Assembly (NCBI GenBank): GCA_039810525.1
Contig: JBDHXE010000062.1
Location: 1 to 12,257, forward strand
DNA from: JBDHXE01 sp039810525
Lineage (GTDB): Bacteria; Bacteroidota; Ignavibacteria; Kapaibacteriales; UBA2268
DNA: 12,257 nucleotides
Direction of reading: 5' to 3'
Shown piece after piece: positions 1 through 6,737 of the stretch; the stretch's first letter is position 1, and each line of letters begins with the position of its first letter. The notes under the pieces are model-generated. The model worked only from the letters and a program-made list of their open reading frames with translations, searched no databases and was not told the origin of the DNA. Position numbers and translations under genes: made by a program.

Positions 1-1
1 A

Positions 2-187
2 GCTTCTAATAGTGCATCTCAGTTTTCGCTAATACCACCTAATAATGCTTCGGGCAATTTTACTAAGGTAACTCAAAGGGTGCCTATAAAAATTTCGATA
101 GATGGTGATAAACAAGGTGATAATATTAATAATATAAATATTATTTCTGGTATGTCGGCTGAGATAAGAATCAAGAAAAATCAATAG
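2..187 (+). CDS. emrA: EmrA/HlyD-type membrane fusion protein, 3' end only
   Basis: Only the last 61 codons are in the window; the frame enters from the left edge and ends at TAG 185-187. The translated tail has the C-terminal signature of EmrA-like adaptors: a segment reading FSLIPPNNASGNFTKVTQRV, then PIKISID, and a closing GMSAEIRIKKN beta strand. In family members this is the membrane-proximal beta domain after the lipoyl/hairpin region. The protein would be anchored in the inner membrane and bridge the transporter to an outer-membrane channel. Only 12 bases separate it from the DHA2 transporter gene, so the two are very likely co-transcribed. The D-G-D-K-Q-G-D-N insert before the last strand is asparagine-rich and looks like a lineage-specific loop. 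The family call is firm. The substrate is unknown, and the N-terminal half and operon promoter lie outside the window. Confidence 0.5.
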   Translation, partial: ASNSASQFSLIPPNNASGNFTKVTQRVPIKISIDGDKQGDNINNINIISGMSAEIRIKKNQ

Positions 188-199
188 AGTTAGCTGATT

Positions 200-1831
200 A
201 TGAGTATTAGAAATGCAATTAAGGGTGTAAGAGGTAAGATAGGTCATTTACATAATGATACTGAGCAGGCTCATCCAACTTATAAGTGGTGGGTATTGTC
301 GAATGTAATGATCGGTACATTTATGGCTGTACTCGATTCTACTATTGTGAATGTAGGTTTGCCCAAAATAATGGCATCGTTTGGTGTTGGGCTTGATAAA
401 ATAGAATGGGTGTTAACAGCATATATGTTGGCTATGGCGGTAATGTTACCTACTTCGGGATGGTTGGCGGATAAATTTGGTTATAAGAGAATATATTTTT
501 TGGGTCTTTTTGTATTTACTTTGGGTTCGGGTCTATGTGGTTTGGCTAATGAGGAAAATATGCTTATAGTTGCTCGTGTAATTCAAGGTATGGGTGCAGG
601 TACTTTGATGCCTCTTGGTATGGCTATTGTAATGAGAGAGTTCCCTATTGAGCAGAGAGGTGTAGCTATTGGTCTGTGGTCTATAGCTTCTGCGGCATCG
701 GTATCGTTTGGCCCATTGATTGGTGGATATCTTGTAGATAATTATAATTGGCAATTGATTTTTGATGTAAATGTACCATTTGGTATTTTGGGGCTGATAG
801 CAACCTATATTATACAGAAGGAATTTAGGAATCATTTGATTAAAAAATTTGATTTGCTAGGATTTACTTTTACAGTGATTAGCTTACCACTGCTTATATA
901 TGCTCTAACAGAAAGTACATCGGCAGCTAATTCGGAGGGGTGGTCTGCGCCTTATGTAGTGATATGCTTTGCTATAGCTATTTTGGGGCTAATTCTATTT
1001 ATCATCACTGAGCTAACTGTAAAAAATCCATTGATTGATATTAAATTGTTAAAGAATTATAATTTTGGAATAAGCAATTTGATAATGTTTATATTTGGCT
1101 TGGGGTTATTTGGTAGTACTTTTTTGTTTCCTCTCTATCTCCAAAATGGATTAGGTTATTCGGCTATTCAATCGGGAGCGGTATTTTTGCCAGCTGGATT
1201 GATACAAGGGGCTACTTCGCCTATTATTGGTCTTGTCTCTGACAAGATAGATAGGAAGCTACCTATTGTAGTTGGTATTATATTGTTTACTTTTAGCTTT
1301 TACTATAATAGTACTTTATCATTAATGTCTGAGCATAGCTATATTATGATTTCTTTGTATGTGAGAGGTTTTGCATTAGCTATGATATTTACTCCGCTAT
1401 CTACTATTGGCTTAATAGATATACCGAAGGAGAAAATGGCTCAAGCGTCTTCTATTTTTAATACAATACGCCAACTTGGAGGTAGTTTTGGAGTGGCGAT
1501 ATTGGGTACAATACTAACTTCTCGAGTTAATTTTCATACTCAAATGTTTGGGGGAGAGTTATCTAAATTATCTCCTGCTTTTGATAATACTGTGAAAAAT
1601 CTTAGTTATCATATCCAGCATTTTACAGGTGCTAATCCTGCTACGGCTTCTAAACAGTCTCTCGCATTAATATCATCGAATGTAACTCAACAAGCATTTG
1701 TGCAAGGTATCAACGATGATTTTTTAATAGCCGCAATTATAACTATAATTTGTTTGGTACCTGTAGTTTTTCTAAGTTCTAAAAAGCATAAAATGACTGC
1801 AGCGGCTGAGCAAAGTTATGATATTCATTAA
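200..1831 (+). CDS. emrB: DHA2 (EmrB/QacA) family MFS drug efflux transporter
   Basis: This 543-residue protein is the inner-membrane proton-driven pump of the tripartite system. It has the usual DHA2 length and about 14 hydrophobic segments. Signature motifs are readable: LDSTIVNVGLPKI near residues 45-57 (DHA2 motif D1), GWLADKFGYKR near 87-97 (MFS motif A), RVIQGMGAGTLMP near 126-138 (motif B) and GPLIGG near 171-176 (motif C, typical of antiporters). A large loop near 490-515, before the last helix, fits EmrB relatives. The ATG at 200 leaves a soluble N-terminal tail of about 28 residues before the first helix. No Shine-Dalgarno sequence is evident, as is usual in Bacteroidota. It sits 12 bases after the EmrA-like gene and just ahead of the TolC-like gene. 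Known relatives export uncouplers, detergents and drugs; the actual substrate cannot be read from sequence. Confidence 0.5.
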   Translation: MSIRNAIKGVRGKIGHLHNDTEQAHPTYKWWVLSNVMIGTFMAVLDSTIVNVGLPKIMASFGVGLDKIEWVLTAYMLAMAVMLPTSGWLADKFGYKRIYFLGLFVFTLGSGLCGLANEENMLIVARVIQGMGAGTLMPLGMAIVMREFPIEQRGVAIGLWSIASAASVSFGPLIGGYLVDNYNWQLIFDVNVPFGILGLIATYIIQKEFRNHLIKKFDLLGFTFTVISLPLLIYALTESTSAANSEGWSAPYVVICFAIAILGLILFIITELTVKNPLIDIKLLKNYNFGISNLIMFIFGLGLFGSTFLFPLYLQNGLGYSAIQSGAVFLPAGLIQGATSPIIGLVSDKIDRKLPIVVGIILFTFSFYYNSTLSLMSEHSYIMISLYVRGFALAMIFTPLSTIGLIDIPKEKMAQASSIFNTIRQLGGSFGVAILGTILTSRVNFHTQMFGGELSKLSPAFDNTVKNLSYHIQHFTGANPATASKQSLALISSNVTQQAFVQGINDDFLIAAIITIICLVPVVFLSSKKHKMTAAAEQSYDIH

Positions 1832-1857
1832 TTTGAAAATTATTGATAGAAATAAAA

Positions 1858-3162
1858 ATGAAAAGATATATTGAAATATTAATTTTGGTAAATTTATTAG
1901 TTCTAATAACTAATATTGAGTGCTTTAGCCAAAAAGATACTTTGGCTTTGGACTATGTCATTAAAACTGTAGTAGAGAATCATCCTTTAATTGCGCAGGC
2001 AAAAGAGTTAATTAAATCTTCAAATTACAAAATTGATTTATCGAAGTCTCTTAACTACCCACAAGTAGATTTTAATGGCAATTATACTCGTTTGGGACCA
2101 ATTTCATCTATTAATTTTGGGTCTGAGAGTTTTGAGATGTTTCCTGCTAATAATTATAATTTAGAATTAGAGATTAAGCAGATAATATATGATTTTGGTA
2201 AACTTTCTTCTGGTACTGACCTCGAAGTAGAGAATAGTGAGTTGGCTGTAAAATCGATAGAGCAAATCAAGCAGAAATTAGCTAATAGTGCAATTGGTAT
2301 TTATTACAATCTAATATATTTGCAAGAAGCTATCAGAATCAAAGATATGGAGTTGAGCAATCTAAACGAACAGCTTGATTTTGTAGAGAAGAAACATCAG
2401 ACAGGCTCTGCTATTAATTACGAAATACTAACTACTAAAGTAAAAATATCGAAAATTAATAGCCAAAAGACTGATTTGATAGCAATTGAGAAGACTCAAA
2501 AAGCGTATCTAAATACATTGATGGGAATAAATGATAATAGAATATATAATGTCAGAACAAATTTTGATATTAATAAAGATAGTTTAGATATTAATCAGCT
2601 ACTGAATACTGCTTATCAGCAGCGTAGTGAAGTATCAATTTCTGAGCAGAAGACAAAAATAGCGGAGTTGAATTATAAATTGCAGGAAAAGACAAATTAC
2701 CCATCTTTATTCTTATTTGCTAATGGTGGTGTTCGTAACGGTTTGTTTCCTGATATGTATAGATGGTTAGCTAATTATGCTGTTGGTGTGGGGCTTAATG
2801 TGCCTATTTTTGATGGTTTTAAAAATAATAATAAATTAAGTATAGCAAATTCATCTATAATAAATAGTAAATTAGAAACCGATGTAATCAAACAAAATAT
2901 CACTAATGAAGTTAATGAAAATTTAAATAATCTAAATTCTGCCAAAGAAAAGATAGAGCAATTTACTATACAGGAAGCTCAATCTGAGAAGGCTTATGAA
3001 TTAGCAAAGATTAATTTTACAGCAGGTGCTATTACTAACTTAGATCTCTTAGATGCTCAAACAAATGTATCGGAGAGTAGGTTGCTATTGCTTAAAGCTA
3101 ATATTGATTATAAAATTGATTTTTACAAGCTAAAATATGCTGTTGGTGATAAATTATATTGA
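1858..3162 (+). CDS. TolC-like outer membrane efflux protein (OEP family)
   Basis: The outer-membrane channel of the Emr-type pump. I place the start at ATG 1858 (434 residues) rather than the in-frame TTG at 1843, because ATG opens directly into a signal peptide (MKRYIEILILVNLLVLITNI, cleavage likely around residues 24-25, CFS/QKD). The TTG would add a five-residue acidic tail that spoils the signal. The body shows the two-fold OEP pattern: two long alpha-helical halves (about 30-210 and 250-425), each with a short strand region, including YDFGKLSSG in the first half and PIFDGFKNNNKL in the second. The closing LDLLDAQTNVSESRLLLLKA segment is a typical OEP helix. The cysteine near residue 22 is not in a good lipobox, so I do not call a lipoprotein. 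The start lies 26 bases after the transporter stop, so it is the last gene of the emrA-emrB-channel operon. Confidence 0.5.
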   Translation: MKRYIEILILVNLLVLITNIECFSQKDTLALDYVIKTVVENHPLIAQAKELIKSSNYKIDLSKSLNYPQVDFNGNYTRLGPISSINFGSESFEMFPANNYNLELEIKQIIYDFGKLSSGTDLEVENSELAVKSIEQIKQKLANSAIGIYYNLIYLQEAIRIKDMELSNLNEQLDFVEKKHQTGSAINYEILTTKVKISKINSQKTDLIAIEKTQKAYLNTLMGINDNRIYNVRTNFDINKDSLDINQLLNTAYQQRSEVSISEQKTKIAELNYKLQEKTNYPSLFLFANGGVRNGLFPDMYRWLANYAVGVGLNVPIFDGFKNNNKLSIANSSIINSKLETDVIKQNITNEVNENLNNLNSAKEKIEQFTIQEAQSEKAYELAKINFTAGAITNLDLLDAQTNVSESRLLLLKANIDYKIDFYKLKYAVGDKLY

Positions 3163-3312
3163 TAGATAAATCATTATAATCGAATAATTGCCAATAGTTT
3201 ATAGGTGATGAAGATTTTTGTGATTTGCAAAGTGTAATTTTTATCATTTTTACTTGTTATTATGTAATAGTAAGTTCAATTGAAATTATTAATTACTTAA
3301 TGTGGGTAAAAT
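3163..3312. other. Intergenic region between efflux operon and LRR gene
   Basis: This 150-bp gap separates the last efflux gene from the LRR gene and must hold the operon end and the LRR gene promoter. No T-tailed terminator is obvious. It contains an imperfect hairpin (3252-3275, listed separately) and the 10-bp palindrome TTCAATTGAA at 3275-3284. I could not find a convincing Bacteroidota promoter pair (TTG about 19-21 bases upstream of TAnnTTTG). Confidence 0.5.
3252..3275. promoter_or_regulatory. Imperfect hairpin upstream of LRR gene
   Basis: The arms ACTTGTTATT (3252-3261) and AATAGTAAGT (3266-3275) pair over ten positions, two of them G-U, around the four-base loop ATGT. It ends 37 bases before the LRR start and abuts the palindrome TTCAATTGAA. 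No U-tract follows, so it is a poor classical terminator. It could be a 5' leader hairpin, a weak operon end, or chance in AT-rich DNA. Confidence 0.5.
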
Positions 3313-5715
3313 ATGCTAAGATATTACATCGTATTTTTGTTGATATTTATAATTTTCTATTCTGAATCCAAAAGCCAGTCAAAAGATCTGTATAATAATT
3401 CGTTAGAAGAATGTATTGATAATAGTGCTAATTATGATTATATAGAAAAGGTTGTAAAGTATTATGAGTACCAATCTAAGAAGAGAATATCAAGCTATTT
3501 GCCTCCAAAGAATAATAAATTAATAAATAATAGTTTAGAATTATTAAGTGGTTCTACATATTTAGATTCGTTAGCTCTTAGGGAATTGTATCAAACTGCA
3601 AGTGGATTGTCTTGGAAGAGGGCTTCTGGCTGGGGTGTCAAGTTACCAATGCCTTTCAAGAAATGGGAAAATGTATATTTTGATGATGAAGATAGGGTAT
3701 ATAAGCTAACTCTGGGCGATAATGGTTTAGATGGAGTAATCAAGGAAAGCTTTGGTAATTTGACCCATTTGCAAGTATTATATATAGGTAATAATGATCT
3801 GAGGGATAAAGTACCTTATACTTTTTCCAATATAAATGATTTGAGAATATTATATATGAATGATAATAGATTTACTGGAAGTTTGCCAGCGGGAATATGG
3901 CAAAAAACTATGCTCGAGGAGCTATATCTCTCTGGTAATAATTTTATCGGTACGGTAGCTAAAAATATAAGTGCTCTAAAAAATTTAGTGCTGTTAAACT
4001 TGGGTATTAATAGTCTAACGGGTAGTATTCCTTCAGAAATTGGTAGTTTATCTAAATTGAGGATTCTATTTTTATATAGCAATCAATTAACTGGCAATAT
4101 ACCAATAGAGATTGGCAATTTGTCTAATATGGAAGCTCTTATTCTTTCTAATAATCATTTAACTGGTATGATACCAGTTGAGATTGGTAAATTGCCAAAT
4201 TTACAGTTATTATATTTAGATAAGAATGAGCTTACTGGTAAATTCCCCCCTGAAATATGCAATTTAAATAAATTATTGGGTTTGTATCTTGACCATAATC
4301 ATTTATCGGGCAAAATACCAGAGGAGATAGGTAATTTAACTTTACTAAAAGAATTGTATTTGAATGATAATCAAATGCAAGGTGCTATACCAATTGGTAT
4401 GAGAAATTTGCCTTATCTACAAAAGATTTCTATTGCCAATAACTTAATTGATGATGGTTTGGATAATTTAACTTCTTTGATAAGAGATTATGTAGATATT
4501 ACATATAATAATATTGATTTTGCTGATTTGAAAAGAGTAAAATATTTGCCTAAGAATTTCAAATATGCTCCGCAGAATCCTATTGGCAAAGCTGAGCAGG
4601 TAGTGCTGAATAAGGGTGATAGTTTGCATATTGAGGCAGGCGATGAATATACTATTGGTAATATATATAGTTGGTACAAGGATAGTACTCTTATTGATAA
4701 TCAGAACTCTCAAATACTAAATATACCGAATATAGATATTAATGATGCGGGTGTTTATACATGCCATGTGAGCAATCCAATGTTTAAGGAATTGACGTTG
4801 TATAGAAGGAATGTAGTGCTGGAAGTAAATGAAAACTCTCTCAATATTACTAATGATATGGATAAGTATGTGGTTTGCGAGTATTCGTCAATTATGATAG
4901 GTGAAGGTATTAAGGTTTATAAGAATGGTGAACTACAAAATGATGATGACTATTATTTCCAATGGGAGCAAATTACTGACTCGAAAGCAGGTAGTATAGA
5001 TGACCCAAGTAGTAAAATTACAAAATTCACAAGTGGTAAAATATATGATGTTTCCGGAGAGATATTAGAATATGAACTAACTGTACTTGAAAAGGATAAT
5101 TTAAGTAATAAGAAATCAATTCATCTATTTGTCAATATATTGAAACAACCTATGGCAACTTGGAAAACTATCGAGAAAATTGAATACAATTCTCCAGCTA
5201 CTATCAAAATCACTAGCAATCCAAATTGGATATACAAATTCTATGACAATGTGAGTGATACGGTAGAAAGTAAAAGAATCACTAAATTAGATGGTGAATT
5301 GACTTGGGTAACTGAGCCTCTTACTGCATCTACTGAGTTTTGGTTGGTAGCATACAGGAATGATATTGATAATTGTTATAGTATGTATAATCAAATCCGA
5401 TTTGTAGTAACGTCTATAGATGACGATGCTAATAACACATTATATCAGTATTCTGTATATCCTAATCCAGCTACCAATAATGTGAGCGTAGCTTTGAATA
5501 TTGGCAATAATACAGAATTAACTAATGAGGATGTAAAAATAGTAGATATATATGGAAATATTATTTCTAATAAAAATGACATAAGTATAATAAATTTGTC
5601 TAATAGTAATTATCAAATAGTATGGAACTGTAGCTCAATAACTACAGGAAACTATTTTTTGAATGTAGCAACTACTAATAGGTCAATTGCAATTAAACTA
5701 ATGGTGTTGCATTAA
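3313..5715 (+). CDS. Secreted LRR / Ig-like protein with T9SS sorting domain
   Basis: An 800-residue surface or secreted protein. Modules in order are: a signal peptide (about 1-22, cleavage near SKS/QSK); an N-terminal cap (about 85-130) with the DSLALRELYQTASGLSW pattern that precedes plant-type LRRs in bacteria; ten LRR units of exactly 24 residues (131-370, consensus LYLxxNxLTGxIPxEIGNL) and a degenerate cap (371-405). An Ig-like domain follows (about 427-505, with W454 and the DAGVYTC motif ending at C484; the usual first cysteine is missing). Two beta-rich modules (about 506-612 and 613-700) lead to a Por/T9SS C-terminal sorting domain (about 711-800, beginning YSVYPNPATNNVSV). It should cross the outer membrane through type IX secretion and be anchored or released. 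Adhesion or ligand binding is inferred from the modules; the ligand is unknown. It is probably transcribed alone. Confidence 0.5.
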   Translation: MLRYYIVFLLIFIIFYSESKSQSKDLYNNSLEECIDNSANYDYIEKVVKYYEYQSKKRISSYLPPKNNKLINNSLELLSGSTYLDSLALRELYQTASGLSWKRASGWGVKLPMPFKKWENVYFDDEDRVYKLTLGDNGLDGVIKESFGNLTHLQVLYIGNNDLRDKVPYTFSNINDLRILYMNDNRFTGSLPAGIWQKTMLEELYLSGNNFIGTVAKNISALKNLVLLNLGINSLTGSIPSEIGSLSKLRILFLYSNQLTGNIPIEIGNLSNMEALILSNNHLTGMIPVEIGKLPNLQLLYLDKNELTGKFPPEICNLNKLLGLYLDHNHLSGKIPEEIGNLTLLKELYLNDNQMQGAIPIGMRNLPYLQKISIANNLIDDGLDNLTSLIRDYVDITYNNIDFADLKRVKYLPKNFKYAPQNPIGKAEQVVLNKGDSLHIEAGDEYTIGNIYSWYKDSTLIDNQNSQILNIPNIDINDAGVYTCHVSNPMFKELTLYRRNVVLEVNENSLNITNDMDKYVVCEYSSIMIGEGIKVYKNGELQNDDDYYFQWEQITDSKAGSIDDPSSKITKFTSGKIYDVSGEILEYELTVLEKDNLSNKKSIHLFVNILKQPMATWKTIEKIEYNSPATIKITSNPNWIYKFYDNVSDTVESKRITKLDGELTWVTEPLTASTEFWLVAYRNDIDNCYSMYNQIRFVVTSIDDDANNTLYQYSVYPNPATNNVSVALNIGNNTELTNEDVKIVDIYGNIISNKNDISIINLSNSNYQIVWNCSSITTGNYFLNVATTNRSIAIKLMVLH
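3703..4422 (+). repeat. Ten tandem 72-bp LRR-coding units
   Basis: Within the LRR gene, residues 131-370 divide without gaps into ten units of 24 residues (72 bp each). Units 5-9 are the most alike (for example LTGSIPSEIGSLSKLR and LSGKIPEEIGNLTLLK), while units 1-4 and 10 are more diverged. An eleventh degenerate unit starts at 371. The LxGxIP signature is that of plant-specific-type LRRs. DNA identity between units is moderate, so this is an old protein repeat rather than a recent DNA expansion. Confidence 0.5.
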
Positions 5716-5729
5716 AGATATATGAATAT

Positions 5730-5765
5730 GAGCGGTATCTAATAGTTAGAAATTAGATACTGCTC
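5730..5765. terminator. Convergent-gene hairpin, possible bidirectional terminator
   Basis: The arms GAGCGGTATCTAAT (5730-5743) and ATTAGATACTGCTC (5752-5765) form a 14-bp stem with a single G-T pair and the 8-base loop AGTTAGAA. It lies between the convergent LRR gene (stop at 5715) and the minus-strand gene (stop at 5746-5748), and its right arm covers the last codons of the latter. A clear T-tract is missing on either side, so termination is inferred from placement and stem strength. Confidence 0.5.
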
Positions 5766-6450
5766 TTAGTTCGTCGAAATAGTAGTCGGTTAAATAAATT
5801 ATAATTTTATCTCCATTTAAGAATTCTTTTGATATCTGGTCTGCGAATTGTTTAACTACTTGTAAATATTCTTGATCGTTGTGATAACCTGTCTCTACTG
5901 GATAGAGGAAATTGAAAATGCCTTCTTGGGTACGTATCATTACAATTTTGCCATCGCCTGTCAAAAATCCGCTTTTTTTCAAATAATCCATAAATTTTTG
6001 AGCTTTGTCTTTATCAATATTTGGTTGGTAATATAGCTCGTCGTTTTTATCTGTGATAATATCACCTAATCGAAGGTATTTTATAGCCTTTTTGGTAACA
6101 AAGGAATTGTTGGCAAGATGAATATCAACAGGTTTTCCACCGAATACATTTTGAGACAATTCGTAAGTAAAATACGCAACTTGCTTCAAATACGGTTTAT
6201 CGGTAATTAATGAGTCGCTTACAATCATCTTAACTATATATGAAATACCGTCGTCGAGTAATTGGATAGATCGCTCTTCTCCATCGAAAAATTGAGCTTT
6301 GGTAAGGTATTGCCCTAATTTATCAACTAACGGCTCTTTGACAGCGGCTTCGTAGAAAATCTCGCCTTTGTTATATGTTTTTAGTTTACCAAAATCTTGA
6401 GAATATATAATATTAGCGAAAGCTAATAGAAGTATTATAACTTTAAGCAT
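5746..6450 (-). CDS. Secreted protein with duplicated ~90-residue domain, unknown function
   Basis: This 234-residue protein starts with a signal peptide (residues 1-17, MLKVIILLLAFANIIYS, cleaved before QDF), so it is exported to the periplasm or beyond. The mature part is two copies of one domain, about residues 29-118 and 137-226, aligned at an offset of 108 with only one-residue gaps. Shared features are an opening (G/D)E(I/L)xY strand, a QYLTKAQFFDG / DYLKKSGFLTG helix-turn, a central DDGISYIV / QEGIFNFL strand pair, a YLKQVAYFTYELSQNVFGG / YLQVVKQFADQISKEFLNG helix, and a closing VDIHLANNSF / IIIYLTDYYF strand. There are no catalytic-looking His, Cys or Ser clusters, so a binding or structural role seems likelier than enzymatic. 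It is transcribed alone, convergent to the LRR gene and divergent from the DUF2723 gene. I do not recognise a named family. Confidence 0.5.
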   Translation of the reverse strand: MLKVIILLLAFANIIYSQDFGKLKTYNKGEIFYEAAVKEPLVDKLGQYLTKAQFFDGEERSIQLLDDGISYIVKMIVSDSLITDKPYLKQVAYFTYELSQNVFGGKPVDIHLANNSFVTKKAIKYLRLGDIITDKNDELYYQPNIDKDKAQKFMDYLKKSGFLTGDGKIVMIRTQEGIFNFLYPVETGYHNDQEYLQVVKQFADQISKEFLNGDKIIIYLTDYYFDELRAVSNF

Positions 6451-6737
6451 AAATTTAATAAATATTAATAAAATAATTTAAATATAAGCAAAAAATTAAT
6501 ATGGTAGTTTATCAAGAATATCGAATTTGCTAAAATAATATTATTAAAGTAATATTAATCGTATTTGGTATCGAATAAAATATTATGCCTTATAACGCAT
6601 ATTTTAAGAATTTAATTATATAATAAACGTCTAAATCACATTTTATTTGAGGCATTTTTTAAATATTTTTTCTTAAATTTAAAACTTGTATATTAGCAAA
6701 AATTAGAAATTTATTAATATTAAATGTAAATATAATT
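6451..6737. promoter_or_regulatory. Divergent intergenic region with promoters for both flanking genes
   Basis: This 287-bp, strongly AT-rich stretch lies between two divergent genes and so must hold a promoter in each direction. No small gene is apparent. The best Bacteroidota -7-like element (TAnnTTTG) for the rightward gene is TATATTAG at 6689-6696, one mismatch, which would give a leader of about 35 bases, but I see no TTG at the proper spacing. TTTATTTG near 6643-6650 is another one-mismatch candidate. Neither is a secure call. Confidence 0.5.

Noticed and set aside
29..247. Minus-strand open frame opposite the adaptor/transporter junction
   Set aside because: It lies antisense to two clear coding ends; its composition (N, T, I, Y rich) is that of the reverse of AT-rich coding DNA, with no domain or signal.
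533..835. Minus-strand open frame of about 100 codons inside the transporter gene
   Set aside because: Fully antisense to conserved MFS motifs A-C; the translation shows no recognisable protein features.
1843..1857. TTG start five codons upstream of the TolC-like ATG
   Set aside because: It would add MIEIK ahead of a signal peptide that already begins well at ATG 1858.
1904..1930. Possible lipobox at the TolC-like N-terminus (cysteine near residue 22)
   Set aside because: The residues before the cysteine (N-I-E) do not fit the lipobox pattern; ordinary signal cleavage after CFS is more likely.
3703..4422. LRR units considered as a recent tandem DNA expansion or phase-variable repeat
   Set aside because: Units share protein pattern but differ in many bases, so they are old protein repeats without near-identical DNA copies.
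3816..4713. Several minus-strand open frames beneath the LRR gene
   Set aside because: They reflect the repeat periodicity and AT-rich codons of the plus-strand gene; the predicted peptides overlap each other and lack family signals.
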